This document shows positions 8,898-17,304 of a stretch of 64,000 nt of DNA, one piece after another (position 1 is the first letter of the stretch; each line of letters begins with the position of its first letter). The DNA comes from Nocardioides mesophilus (GTDB lineage: Bacteria > Actinomycetota > Actinomycetes > Propionibacteriales > Nocardioidaceae). Location of the stretch: NCBI RefSeq assembly GCF_014395785.1, contig NZ_CP060713.1, forward strand, positions 3,438,501 through 3,502,500, given 5' to 3'. The translations under genes and the position numbers were made by a program. The notes under the pieces are model-generated. The model was not told the DNA's origin. It did no database searches and was given only the letters and a program-made list of their open reading frames with translations.

Positions 8898-9629
8898 GTG
8901 ACGGGCTCCGATGGCCAGTTCGACCGTGTGTGGGCATTGATCGCTGCCGAGCCGGAGAGCCGTGACGACAAGCCCGACGTAGTCGGCTGGATGCAGCGCC
9001 TGTGTCGCGCGGCGTCCGCAGCTCTTCCGTCCACTGGGGTCGGGGTAAGCGTGATGGACAGCGAGGGCCGTCCGGCAACCGTTGCCGCCTCTGATCCGCA
9101 CAGCGCGACCCTGGAGGACCTCCAGTTCACCGTCGGTGAGGGACCTTGCATCGACGCCTACAGGACCGGAAGGCCCGTGATGGCCCCGGACCTGTCGGTC
9201 GCCGCCAGGGTCCGCTGGCCTGGCTACGCGGCCGCCGCACAGGAACACGGCATCCAAGCTGTGTTCGCGGTCCCGCTCCAGATCGGAGCAGCTCGACTTG
9301 GCGCGTTGGATATCTACAACGACCGGCCAGGGAGCCTTTCACCCGAGACCATCGCCCAGGCCCTTACCTTCGCCGACGCCGCGATGACGGGACTGCTGAA
9401 CGCGCAACAGCGCTCGAACGAGGATGGCTGCGCACCAGCCCTCGACGACGCACTCGACAACCGGTTCGAGCTGTACCAAGCCCAGGGCATGGTCGCGGTC
9501 CAGCTCGGAATCAGGCTCCATGAGGCGATGATCCGCATTCGCGCCTACGCCTTCGCCCACGGCCGCGCCCTGAGTGATGTCGCCGACGACATCATCGCCC
9601 GCAAAATCGTTCTTGAGACGGACTCATGA
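8898..9629 (+). CDS. GAF-ANTAR transcription antiterminator (first copy)
   Basis: A 243-residue cytosolic regulator with an N-terminal GAF sensor (about residues 30-165, containing VGEGPCIDAYRTGRPV) and a C-terminal ANTAR domain (about 180-240, core LYQAQGMVAVQLG ... LSDVADDII). GAF-ANTAR proteins are abundant in actinobacteria; the signal and RNA targets are usually unknown. GTG 8898 was chosen over GTG 8739 because GGAG precedes it by 6 bases and the resulting length is typical. It is followed 42 bp later by a second GAF-ANTAR gene of the same strand; the two are likely cotranscribed. Confidence 0.85.
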   Translation: MTGSDGQFDRVWALIAAEPESRDDKPDVVGWMQRLCRAASAALPSTGVGVSVMDSEGRPATVAASDPHSATLEDLQFTVGEGPCIDAYRTGRPVMAPDLSVAARVRWPGYAAAAQEHGIQAVFAVPLQIGAARLGALDIYNDRPGSLSPETIAQALTFADAAMTGLLNAQQRSNEDGCAPALDDALDNRFELYQAQGMVAVQLGIRLHEAMIRIRAYAFAHGRALSDVADDIIARKIVLETDS

Positions 9630-9671
9630 ACGCGCCCACCGCCCCTCTAGGGCACGTGAAGGGATGTTGAC

Positions 9672-10397
9672 ATGATCGCCGCTGAACGACTGGCAGAGGT
9701 GTTCGTCGAGGTAGCCGACACCCTCATCGACGACTTCGACCTGATCGAGTTCCTGCAGATGCTTGCCACCCACACCTCCGACCTCTTCGATGCTCGCGCC
9801 GCCGGTCTGCTCCTAGCCGACCATCGAGGCAAGCTGCAGGTCATGGCCGCCTCGGATGAACGATCCGAGATGATCGAGCTGTTCCAGGTCCAGGCCCAAG
9901 AAGGTCCCTGCCAGGACTGCTTCACCAAGGGTGAAGCCGTCATCAACGCAGACCTGAAAGACGCCACCGACCGGTGGCCGAACTTCGCCCCCCGCGCCGT
10001 CGCCGCAGGCTACCGGTCGGTCCACGCCTTCCCCCTACGCCTACGCACCCAGACCTACGGGGCCCTCAACCTGTTCGGCACCCACACCGGACAGATGGAC
10101 CCCGCCGACGCCAAGATCGTCCAGGCACTCGCAGACATCGCCACGATCGGCATGCTCCAACAACGCACCATCCAACGAAGTGACGACCTCACCGAGCAGT
10201 TGCAGGGCGCACTCAACACCCGCATCGTCATCGAGCAAGCCAAAGGCATGATCGCGCAAACGCACACCATCACCCCAGACCAAGCCTTCGAGATGCTGCG
10301 CGCCTACTGCCGCAAGAACAACCTGCCCCTCAGCGACGTCGCCAACCGAGTGATCTCCGACCCGCTGAGCCTCGACCAACTCATGAACCCAGGCTGA
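9672..10397 (+). CDS. GAF-ANTAR transcription antiterminator (second copy)
   Basis: The 241-residue protein has the same two-domain plan as its upstream neighbour: GAF sensor (about residues 10-160, with QEGPCQDCFTKGEAV) and ANTAR output (about 175-235, core IEQAKGMIAQTH). The GAF motif here has the two-cysteine form EGPCxDC that is widespread in actinobacterial GAF-ANTAR proteins, whereas the first copy has only one cysteine (GPCIDAY). The two copies are clearly divergent, so they are old paralogues rather than a recent duplication. AAGGGATGTTGAC precedes the ATG. Confidence 0.9.
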   Translation: MIAAERLAEVFVEVADTLIDDFDLIEFLQMLATHTSDLFDARAAGLLLADHRGKLQVMAASDERSEMIELFQVQAQEGPCQDCFTKGEAVINADLKDATDRWPNFAPRAVAAGYRSVHAFPLRLRTQTYGALNLFGTHTGQMDPADAKIVQALADIATIGMLQQRTIQRSDDLTEQLQGALNTRIVIEQAKGMIAQTHTITPDQAFEMLRAYCRKNNLPLSDVANRVISDPLSLDQLMNPG

Positions 10398-10531
10398 GAC
10401 TCCCGCACACAACCCCGCGAGCGTGGCTGGCGCAGTCTGGTGACTCGCGTCGCAGCCCGACCAGGTCGGCCGCTGTCCGCGCGTCTGGACATAGCCGATG
10501 AGCGTGGGTTGGTGGCAGGGCATGATGGCTC

Positions 10532-11125
10532 ATGCCCGATTTCACGTGGCTCCCGGCCAATCAAGCCTCGGCAGAGGACGTCGAGGCGGTGTTCGCCACG
10601 GGCGGAGCCCACAAGTGTCGTTGTCAAGCGCTGAAGGTGCCTGGCTGGATCTGGCGGGACACGACGCAGGAGCAGAGGGATGCCGCGCTGCTGGAGCAGA
10701 CCGCCTGCGGCATCACCGGACCGACGTCGGGGCTGATCGGGTACGTCGACGGCGAGGCGGCCGGCTGGGTCGCGGTCGAACCGCGGGAGAACTACCCCAG
10801 GCTGTGGAGCCGGAAGCAGGCGTGGATGCGGATGGACCCCGAGCTTGAGGGCGTCTGGTCTGTCACGTGTTTCGTCGTGCGCAAGGGCCGACGTCAGTCA
10901 GGGCTGACCTACGAGCTCGCCGCCGCCCCCGTCGAGTACGGCGAGCAGGTGGGCGCCCGCGTCCTGGAGGGGTACCCGATCGAGCCGCCGCCGGGAAAGA
11001 CCGTGATCTGGGACGAGGCGTCGGTCGGACTGGTGCAGGTCTTCCTCGAGGCTGGTTACGAGGTCGCGGCCTCGCCCACGCTACGGCGGCGTGTGGTGCG
11101 GCGACGACTGGGCAATCGCTCGTGA
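10532..11125 (+). CDS. GNAT-family N-acetyltransferase
   Basis: A 197-residue GNAT protein of a type common in actinobacteria, with an N-terminal CRCQ segment followed by VPGWIWRDTTQEQRDA. The acetyl-CoA binding region reads VTCFVVRKGRRQSGLTYEL (about residues 111-129); relatives usually have an RGRG-type glycine pair here, so the first glycine is replaced in RRQSG. That may weaken cofactor binding. No substrate can be named. It converges with an MBL-fold gene 115 bp downstream. Confidence 0.75.
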   Translation: MPDFTWLPANQASAEDVEAVFATGGAHKCRCQALKVPGWIWRDTTQEQRDAALLEQTACGITGPTSGLIGYVDGEAAGWVAVEPRENYPRLWSRKQAWMRMDPELEGVWSVTCFVVRKGRRQSGLTYELAAAPVEYGEQVGARVLEGYPIEPPPGKTVIWDEASVGLVQVFLEAGYEVAASPTLRRRVVRRRLGNRS

Positions 11126-11240
11126 CGGTCGCCAGACCGGCTCGACGAAAGGACCAAGTCGCGCCGATCTGCCGCTGATGGTGAAGACCGAGGAGCGCGC
11201 CCCGCCCGCCTCCAAGTGCTTCACGCGACAAGCGGTGCCC

Positions 11241-11846
11241 TCAGAGCTCACGTCCGGGTTCGACCCAGCAGTACGCCGTGCCTCCGGACCCGGCCAGCCA
11301 CCGGCCGATGCTGGTCGTTGCGCGGTCGTTGACCTGACCGTCATGGATGCCGGTCGCACGCTCTGGACCGACGGCCCGGACGAAGTCCACGGCCTCCACG
11401 GTCTTGAGCCACGATGCCTGCAGCGGTACCAGCAGGGTGTGCACCGCCTCGCTGGGGTGGTCCAGCGCGTCTCCGGGGTGGTAGACCGGGCCCGACGCCG
11501 TCTCGATGACATAACCGAGGTTGGCGCATGTCTCCTGGTCCGGCAGTACTGCAGCGTGCCGACCGCCCACGGCCCGCACCGTGAAGCCGGCCACCTTCAC
11601 CTCGTCACCGGGGCTGATCGGGGTGTAGGGCACACCATGCAGGTCTGCTCCTTCCGGCGCCCAGACCGGAAGCTCGGAACCAATGATGCGAAGCATGTCG
11701 GCATGGTCGCTGTGCTCGTGAGTGATGAGCACAGCATCGGCGCCCAGCAACGCCTGCGGCTCGCTCCAGACGCCTGGGTCGACTACCACCACGCCGAACC
11801 CGTCGTCGATGGTCACGCACGAATGCGTCCAGCGAGTCAGTGCCAT
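11241..11846 (-). CDS. MBL-fold metallo-hydrolase
   Basis: A 201-residue metallo-beta-lactamase-fold enzyme of the small YtnP/UlaG-like type. The metal-binding motif is HEHSDHAD (HxHxDH, about residues 43-50), with further ligands expected in GGRHAAV, YHPGDALDHP and GIHDGQ. It lacks any signal peptide and should be cytosolic. The fold covers hydrolases of many substrates, so no reaction is assigned. It converges on the GNAT gene and is followed by an FBP gene on the same strand. Confidence 0.85.
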   Translation of the reverse strand: MALTRWTHSCVTIDDGFGVVVVDPGVWSEPQALLGADAVLITHEHSDHADMLRIIGSELPVWAPEGADLHGVPYTPISPGDEVKVAGFTVRAVGGRHAAVLPDQETCANLGYVIETASGPVYHPGDALDHPSEAVHTLLVPLQASWLKTVEAVDFVRAVGPERATGIHDGQVNDRATTSIGRWLAGSGGTAYCWVEPGREL

Positions 11847-11927
11847 GTCGTCACGCTAGGCCAATGAGACTACGACCGCTCCGAGTCTCAACATGATTGG
11901 TATTGCCGCGAGCACCCGCCGTCCTGG

Positions 11928-12422
11928 CTACGACGGTCGCGTCACCCTGGCGACGAAAGACTCGAGGTTGCCGACCAGCCGATCGATCCGCTGGTCCAGG
12001 GTGAGCGTCTCGCGCATGCCCGGCGTACCCGTCTGCAGCTTGCCGCGCACGTAGAGCGAGCAGGAGAGGTCGGCGCAGATGTCGGTGCCGACCGAATGGC
12101 CCTGCTTGCCGGCCTTGCCCGCCCGGGGCGCCACCATGAGCGCGACCCCGCCGGAGCGCACGGTCAGGCAAACAGAGCACATGCTGGGCCTCGAGAAGCC
12201 GACGCTCGACGCGGGCGCGCGGAGCGCAACACCGACGAAGCGGTCGCCGATCGGGGCGACGAGGTAGCCCCGCGCGGGCGACTGCGGATCTCGCCAGCCG
12301 AGGTAGTCGAGGTCGTCCCACGGGCGCTGGGCGAGATCGCGCGGCACGTTCAGGCGCTGCGCCTCCCCTTTGGTCAGGTTCACGAAGGCAGCACGGATCT
12401 GGGGCTCGGTGAGGGGATTCAC
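11928..12422 (-). CDS. FBP-domain (FusB-like) zinc-finger protein
   Basis: The 164-residue protein matches the FBP family, relatives of FusB/FusC, which bind elongation factor G and release it from fusidic-acid-stalled ribosomes. The C-terminal treble-clef zinc finger is seen as C82-S-V-C85 and C116-A-D-L-S-C121, and the N-terminus PLTEPQIRAAFVNLTKGEAQRL is typical. The GTG at 12422 is the only suitable start. Only 60 bp separate it from a divergent TetR gene, and that gap carries repeated TAGG/CCTA motifs, so the TetR protein may control it. Whether it gives fusidic acid tolerance in this organism is inference. Confidence 0.85.
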   Translation of the reverse strand: MNPLTEPQIRAAFVNLTKGEAQRLNVPRDLAQRPWDDLDYLGWRDPQSPARGYLVAPIGDRFVGVALRAPASSVGFSRPSMCSVCLTVRSGGVALMVAPRAGKAGKQGHSVGTDICADLSCSLYVRGKLQTGTPGMRETLTLDQRIDRLVGNLESFVARVTRPS

Positions 12423-12432
12423 GTCGGCCGAT

Positions 12433-12470
12433 GCTAGGTTTCCTATGCTCTTTAGGCAAATTCCTATGTT
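12433..12470. promoter_or_regulatory. Candidate TetR operator between FBP and TetR genes
   Basis: The 60-bp divergent gap contains TAGG-ttt-CCTA (12435-12445) and TAGG-caaatt-CCTA (12453-12466). TTCCTATG is repeated directly at 12440-12447 and 12461-12468, 21 bp apart, which is two helical turns. The stretch is strikingly AT-rich for this genome. Such repeats are what a TetR dimer pair would bind to shut both promoters. Confidence 0.5.
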
Positions 12471-12482
12471 ACGGAGGATGGG

Positions 12483-13061
12483 TTGCCACGCGCCGGACTG
12501 ACCACAGAACGAGTCGTACGCGCCGCCGCCGATCTGGCCGACGAGAAGGGCTTCGTCGCGGTGACGGCCTCGGCCGTCGCCCGGCTCTTCGATGTGAGGG
12601 CCGCGAGCCTGTACACGCACGTCGCGGGCACCGACGACCTGCGCACCCGGGTGGCCCTCCTCGCCCTCGAGGAGCTCGCCGACCTGGCGGCCGCCGCGGT
12701 CGCGGGAAGAGCGCGCGCCGACGCGCTGGTCGCCTTCGCGAACGTCTACCGCGACTATGCCCGCACCCATCCGGGACGGTACGACGCCACGCGGCTGCGG
12801 CTGGACGCAACAACCGCCGCGGCGAGCGCCGGCGGTCGCCACGCCGCACTCACCCGCGCGATCCTGCGCGGCTACGGCCTCGCCGGCGATGACGAGACGC
12901 ACGCCGTCCGGTTGGTCGGCAGCGTGCTGCACGGCTACGCCAGCCTGGAGCTGGCCGGCAGCTTCGACCACAGCGATCCACCCGGCGACACGACGTGGCC
13001 GCGGATCCTCGACGGACTCGACCGCATGCTGCGCACCTGGACAGACACCGATCGATCCTGA
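12483..13061 (+). CDS. TetR-family transcriptional regulator
   Basis: A 192-residue regulator with an N-terminal helix-turn-helix (about residues 8-52: TTERVVRAAADLADEKG ... SLYTHVAGTDDL) and a C-terminal ligand/dimerisation domain of the type seen in TetR proteins with a WHG-like C-terminus (HGYASLELAGSF). The TTG start at 12483 follows GGAGG (12473-12477) with 5 bases spacing. It is divergent from the FBP gene and probably represses it and itself. Confidence 0.85.
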   Translation: MPRAGLTTERVVRAAADLADEKGFVAVTASAVARLFDVRAASLYTHVAGTDDLRTRVALLALEELADLAAAAVAGRARADALVAFANVYRDYARTHPGRYDATRLRLDATTAAASAGGRHAALTRAILRGYGLAGDDETHAVRLVGSVLHGYASLELAGSFDHSDPPGDTTWPRILDGLDRMLRTWTDTDRS

Positions 13062-13131
13062 CGCAGTTCGGTCGGGCGGTCCTCGCCGTGGAACCTCCTA
13101 CGGTCTCGGTGAGAGCGCGCTGCCAGATGCG

Positions 13132-13217
13132 GCAGATGAACAGGCAGGTTGACATCTCGCGCTGTGCTGCTGAGCGTGGACTTCGATCACAAGTGCCCGA
13201 TGTGCCTGTTCATCTGC
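13132..13217. repeat. 15-bp perfect inverted repeat, 56-bp loop
   Basis: GCAGATGAACAGGCA (13132-13146) is the exact reverse complement of TGCCTGTTCATCTGC (13203-13217). Because the arms are inverted, both strands can encode the peptide CLFIC across them. The loop also holds GCTGTGC (13161-13167), matching GCACAGC at 13216-13222 in inverse orientation. Function unknown. Confidence 0.7.
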
Positions 13218-13400
13218 ACAGCACGACAACGCCGCGGAGAGCAAAGGAGCAGAGTCCTTCACCCCTGGGCCGGGAAGTGGGTCGTGACGGATGCCGAGGT
13301 GAACATCATCGAGCGCTTCGCGGACTTCGACGGAAAGTGACGCTTCTCCGGTACGTCCGGTCATGACACCGTGAGGGCGCGCTGCGGAGTCGGCCCGGGT

Positions 13401-13490
13401 TTAGCGGCGCGAGAGGAACCGAACTGCCACGCCGGCGGCGACGAGCACCAACAGGATGAGAATGAGTTCCGGTACTCCGATGCCGAACAT
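13401..13490 (-). CDS. Putative 29-residue TatA-like membrane microprotein
   Basis: The minus strand encodes MFGIGVPELILILLV... followed by a hydrophobic run and ending RFLSRR and TAA. The first residues closely resemble the N-terminus of TatA/TatE (MFGxGxPELxxIL), the short membrane anchor of the twin-arginine translocase, but the FGP hinge and amphipathic helix are absent. It would be a single membrane-spanning peptide with a basic cytosolic end. There is no strong ribosome site. It could be a real microprotein, a Tat-related relic or a coincidence. Confidence 0.4.
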   Translation of the reverse strand: MFGIGVPELILILLVLVAAGVAVRFLSRR

Positions 13491-13642
13491 GACCAGAGGC
13501 TAGCCCACACCGACCGGCGCCGTCGTCGTGCCACAACGCATCGCTGCCTTGCGGTGTTCCGACTGCAGAACGTCCGGCTCGCAGAAGCCATCGTCATCGA
13601 CATGCACGTGTGAGCTGGGCACCAGTGGCAGGGTGCTGTCCC

Positions 13643-14221
13643 ATGATTGACGACGCTGCGAAGGCCAACCTGTACAACTACCTGAAGCACGAGCGCGAGG
13701 CGGTTCTTGCCAAGCTCGACGGGCTGTCCGAGTACGACGTGCGTCGCCCGATGACCGTCACCGGGACCAACCTTCTGGGTCTCATCAAGCACCTGGCGAC
13801 ATGGGAGGCCAGGTACCTCGGCGAGGTCTTCGAGCGTCCCTTTCCTGAGCCCCTGCCTCGGTGGGACGTCGAAGCCGAGCGACTCGCCGACATGTGGGCG
13901 ACCGAGTGGGAGTCCCGCGCCGACATCATCGACCGCTACCGACGGGTGTGGGAGCACAGCGACGCGACGGTGGACGCACTCACCCTGGATGCCACGGGCC
14001 GCGTGGCCTGGTGGCAGAACGCCGAGGTGCCCCTCTTCAACATCCTCGTCCACCTGCTTGCCGAGACCAGTCGGCACGCCGGCCACGCCGACATCCTGCG
14101 CGAAGCAGTCGACGGAGCCGTAGGAACCGACGCGGAGGACATGGCCGGCGAGCGGCACGACCCAGCCTTCTGGGCGGAACGGTGCGAAGAGATTGAGGCG
14201 TCCGCCAGGTCAGCCAGCTGA
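13643..14221 (+). CDS. DinB-like (DUF664) metal-dependent protein
   Basis: A 192-residue four-helix-bundle protein of the DinB/DUF664 superfamily, which includes thiol transferases for mycothiol and bacillithiol. Candidate metal-ligand histidines are H50 (LIKHLATW) and H137, H145 and H148 (LVHLLAETSRHAGHAD). The ATG at 13643 was chosen over the upstream TTG 13610 because the added 11 residues look random. A mycothiol-dependent transferase role is possible in an actinobacterium but unproven. Confidence 0.8.
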   Translation: MIDDAAKANLYNYLKHEREAVLAKLDGLSEYDVRRPMTVTGTNLLGLIKHLATWEARYLGEVFERPFPEPLPRWDVEAERLADMWATEWESRADIIDRYRRVWEHSDATVDALTLDATGRVAWWQNAEVPLFNILVHLLAETSRHAGHADILREAVDGAVGTDAEDMAGERHDPAFWAERCEEIEASARSAS

Positions 14222-14316
14222 TAGTTTCATGGTGCCGACCTGGGAGAGGGTCGCAGCTGTCCCCCCCAGGAACACCCGGTTGCCGAATCGTGGAGACCGG
14301 GGAAGCATGCGGTCGC

Positions 14317-15291
14317 ATGACTGCCGACAAGGCGTTCGACCTGGGTCCTGTGCCGACCCGCATGCCGGTCACCGAGGAGCTGGCGCGGAGTCTGGTGTCT
14401 GCGCAGTTTCCGCAGTGGGCTGATCTTCCGGTCGAACCGGTAGCCAATGGTGGCTGGGACAACTGGACGTTCCACCTTGGCACCGCAATGGTGGTGCGCC
14501 TGCCCAGCGCCGCGGAGTACGCCCAGGCGGTCGAGAAGGAGCACCGCTGGCTGCCGGCGCTGGCTCCCCAGCTGCCGCTTCCCATCCCGATCCCGCTGGC
14601 GAAAGGCAAGCCGAGTGGCGAGTTCCCCCACGCGTGGTCGGTCTACGAGTGGCTGGACGGCGTCACCGCGACCGGGGACCGCATCGCCGATCAGGTCCAG
14701 TTCGGCCGCGACCTGGCCGACTTCCTGGCCGCCCTGCGAAGCATCGAGGCCGGGGAGGGTCCTCAGCCAGGAACTCACAACTGGTTCCGGGGCGGCACCC
14801 TGCGCACCTACGACAAGGACACCCGGCGCGCGCTGGAGGAACTGGCCGACGTCGTCGATGTCGAGCTGGCTCGCGAGATCTGGACGAACGCACTCAACGC
14901 ATCCTGGAACGGCGTGGACCGCTGGTTCCACGGAGACCTCGCCGAGGGAAACCTCTTGCTCGACGACGTTCGGTTGGCCGCAGTCATTGACTTCGGGACG
15001 TGCGGCGTCGGCGACCCGGCTTGCGATCTGGCCGCCGCGTGGACATTGCTCACCGCCGAGGTCCGGCAGACGTTCCGGGATCGGCTGTCGCTGGACGACG
15101 ACTCCTGGGCACGCGGGCGGGGCTGGGCCCTGTGGAAGACACTCGCCACCTGTTCACACGCCTACCAGGACCCCGAGCACATGGAGGTGTACGCGAGGAC
15201 GATGCGCATCCTTCACGAGATCTTCGAGGAGTACACGGCAAGCCGACATGCGTGCGTCGGGGTCGCGCCCGCACCGTCCGTGGCACGCTGA
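14317..15291 (+). CDS. Aminoglycoside phosphotransferase (APH)-family kinase
   Basis: A 324-residue protein-kinase-like small-molecule kinase. The catalytic loop reads HGDLAEGN (near residue 205) and the metal-binding motif is VIDFGTCGVGDPACDLA. The N-lobe begins around residue 20 (FPQWADLPVEPVANGGWDNWTF). The family includes aminoglycoside kinases but also many housekeeping kinases of sugars, choline and macrolides, so antibiotic resistance should not be assumed. ATG 14317 was chosen; GTG 14290 is an alternative. The stop is 5 bp ahead of the NTF2-like gene, suggesting an operon. Confidence 0.8.
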   Translation: MTADKAFDLGPVPTRMPVTEELARSLVSAQFPQWADLPVEPVANGGWDNWTFHLGTAMVVRLPSAAEYAQAVEKEHRWLPALAPQLPLPIPIPLAKGKPSGEFPHAWSVYEWLDGVTATGDRIADQVQFGRDLADFLAALRSIEAGEGPQPGTHNWFRGGTLRTYDKDTRRALEELADVVDVELAREIWTNALNASWNGVDRWFHGDLAEGNLLLDDVRLAAVIDFGTCGVGDPACDLAAAWTLLTAEVRQTFRDRLSLDDDSWARGRGWALWKTLATCSHAYQDPEHMEVYARTMRILHEIFEEYTASRHACVGVAPAPSVAR

Positions 15292-15296
15292 CCTGT

Positions 15297-15671
15297 ATGG
15301 ACGCGGCACAGCTGGTCATCAGGGCTGCCGAAGCGCGAGCATCGGCTCTCGCCGAGGGCGATGCCGAGAGACTGTTGGAGCTCCTGCACGAAGACTTCAG
15401 GTGGACGACACACGTGGGTGAGACCTACAGCCGTCGGGAGTACATACGTCGTAACACCGAGGGGCACACGCGTTGGCAGTCGCAAGAGCTGCGCAGCCCC
15501 GAGGTTGTCATCGTTGGGGAGACCGCCGTTCTCAACGCGGAGGTGATTGACGTGGTGCTGTCGGGGGACGAGGGCTCCAAGACGTTCCGCATGCCGATGA
15601 CGCAGGTGTGGGTCTGTCTGGGCGGTGACTGGAAGTGCCTCGCAGGTCACGCAGGTCCGCGCCTGATCTGA
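15297..15671 (+). CDS. NTF2-like (DUF4440/SnoaL-type) protein
   Basis: A 124-residue single-domain protein of the NTF2-like cone fold: helix 1 with RAAEARASALAEGDAERLLELLHEDFRW, then a strand-rich half ending in QVWVCLGGDWKCLAGH. This is the usual pattern of DUF4440/SnoaL-like proteins, which are small binding proteins or isomerase-like enzymes. Substrate unknown. It is the last intact gene before the IS-disrupted gene. Confidence 0.8.
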   Translation: MDAAQLVIRAAEARASALAEGDAERLLELLHEDFRWTTHVGETYSRREYIRRNTEGHTRWQSQELRSPEVVIVGETAVLNAEVIDVVLSGDEGSKTFRMPMTQVWVCLGGDWKCLAGHAGPRLI

Positions 15672-15900
15672 CGGTCACAGATCGCCGATCACGAGTTCGA
15701 TCTCCCCGCGTGCCCTTGCCTTGTGGAATCGAGGGGACGGCTGCCAAAACCACCACCCGACCGGCACGATCCGTGTGACGATTCGTCCCGAGCGACCCGC
15801 GGCCGTGCATCCCGCGAGGCTGGTTGAAGACGCTGGGGGGGGCCGTGAGCAGCACCGACACTCTGAACCGCGGACCGGACTTCCCGACCAGCGCCCCGCG

Positions 15901-15908
15901 GCCCCGGT
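15901..15908. repeat. Target site duplication, left copy
   Basis: GCCCCGGT directly abuts the left end of the IS256-family element and is repeated identically at 17333-17340. IS256 elements make 8-9 bp duplications. Confidence 0.85.
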
Positions 15909-15936
15909 AGTTGAGTCCCCGATAGTGGTGTAGCGC
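15909..15936 (+). repeat. Left terminal inverted repeat of the IS256-family element
   Basis: Starts AGTTGAGTCCCC and ends GTGGTGTAGCGC; pairs with 17305-17332 in inverse orientation with five mismatches. Confidence 0.85.
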
Positions 15937-16038
15937 GGTCGCCAGGATCGTCACCGGCGTGTACGGCAGACGAAGACGCGGCCACCGCGTGATCCTTCGA
16001 GTGAACCTCTCACAGCACTCTCGAATGGAGTCATCACG

Positions 16039-17286
16039 ATGACCGCACCACACATTGTCGACCCTGCGCGCCTGCTCGGCGAAGCCCTTGCCGAGGCGAG
16101 TCCGGATCTGATGCGCGGGTTGTTGCAGACGATCATCAACGCCCTGCTGTCCGCGGACGCCGATGCCGTGGTCGGGGCCGAGTACGGGCGTCCCTCTCCG
16201 GGTCGGGTCGCGCAGCGCAACGGCTATAGGCATCGGGACCTGGACACCCGGGTCGGCACGATCGAGGTCGCGGTGCCGAAGCTGCGCAGGGGCACCTACT
16301 TTCCCGAGTGGCTGCTCGAGCGCCGCAAGCGTGCCGAGGCCGCGCTGATCACCGTGGTCGCGGACTGCTACCTCGCCGGCGTGTCCACCCGGCGGATGGA
16401 CAAGCTGGTCAAGACCCTCGGCATCGACTCGCTGTCGAAGTCGCAGGTCTCGCGGATGGCCGCCGAGCTCGACGAGCACGTCGAGCAGTTCCGCCACCGG
16501 CCCCTCGACACCGCCGGACCGTTCACGTTCGTCGCTGCCGACGCGCTGACGATGAAGGTCCGCGAAGGCGGACGCGTGATCAACGCCGTGGTGCTCTTGG
16601 CGACCGGGGTCAACGGCGACGGGCACCGCGAGGTCCTCGGCATGCGGGTCGCGACCAGCGAGACCGGTGCAGCATGGAACGAGTTCTTCGCCGACCTGGT
16701 CGCCCGCGGCCTGGCCGGGGTCCGCCTGGTCACCAGCGACGCCCACGCCGGGCTCGTCGACGCCGTCGCGGCGAACCTGCCCGGCGCCGCCTGGCAACGC
16801 TGCCGGACCCACTACTCAGCGAACCTCATGAGCGTGACACCGAAGAGCATGTGGCCAGCGGTCAAGGCGATGCTGCACAGCGTCTACGACCAGCCCGACC
16901 GACCCGCGGTGCACGCCCAGTTCGACCGGCTGCTCGACTACGTCGACGGCAAACTGCCCGAGGTCCACAACCACCTCGACACCGCCCGCGCCGACATCCT
17001 GGCCTTCACCGAGTTCCCCAAAGACGTCTGGACCCAGATCTGGTCCAACAACCCCGCCGAACGACTCAACCGCGAGATCCGCCGCCGCACCGACGCCGTC
17101 GGCATCTTCCCCACCCGCGAAGCCATCGTCCGGCTCGTCGGCGCCGTCCTGGCCGAGCAGACCGACGAATGGGCCGAAGGACGCCGCTACCTCGGACTCG
17201 AAGTCCTCGCCCGCTGCCGCGTCACCATCGTCCCCGACAACGACACCGAGATCGGAGCTGATCAACTGCCCGCACTCACCGCCTGA
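16039..17286 (+). CDS. IS256-family (mutator-type) transposase
   Basis: A 415-residue DDE transposase. The expected catalytic residues are D168 (VAADALTMK), D234 ([10 protein letters not shown]) and E341 ([22 protein letters not shown]); the last motif is diagnostic for the IS256/mutator family. The N-terminal DNA-binding half includes [25 protein letters not shown] lies 9 bases before the ATG. No frameshift or stop is present, so the enzyme looks functional. Confidence 0.96.
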   Translation: MTAPHIVDPARLLGEALAEASPDLMRGLLQTIINALLSADADAVVGAEYGRPSPGRVAQRNGYRHRDLDTRVGTIEVAVPKLRRGTYFPEWLLERRKRAEAALITVVADCYLAGVSTRRMDKLVKTLGIDSLSKSQVSRMAAELDEHVEQFRHRPLDTAGPFTFVAADALTMKVREGGRVINAVVLLATGVNGDGHREVLGMRVATSETGAAWNEFFADLVARGLAGVRLVTSDAHAGLVDAVAANLPGAAWQRCRTHYSANLMSVTPKSMWPAVKAMLHSVYDQPDRPAVHAQFDRLLDYVDGKLPEVHNHLDTARADILAFTEFPKDVWTQIWSNNPAERLNREIRRRTDAVGIFPTREAIVRLVGAVLAEQTDEWAEGRRYLGLEVLARCRVTIVPDNDTEIGADQLPALTA

Positions 17287-17304
17287 CCCGACAGAAGGAA
17301 CGCA

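Larger units (their letters stand above)
13062..13642. other. Intergenic region with inverted repeat and small ORFs
   Basis: This 581-base gap has no gene I recognise as a full-length protein. It contains a perfect 15-bp inverted repeat (13132-13146 and 13203-13217), a 63-codon plus-strand frame starting TTG at 13149 (ending at 13340, with CPMCLFIC) that has no ribosome site and that I do not accept as a gene, and a minus-strand 29-residue TatA-like microprotein at 13401-13490. Confidence 0.5.

Noticed and set aside
13149-13340. 63-codon frame with CPMCLFIC
   Set aside because: Starts with TTG without a ribosome site, overlaps the inverted repeat, and resembles nothing known.
14317-15291. 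Antibiotic resistance gene
   Set aside because: The APH fold is shared by many kinases; no resistance-specific motif is visible.
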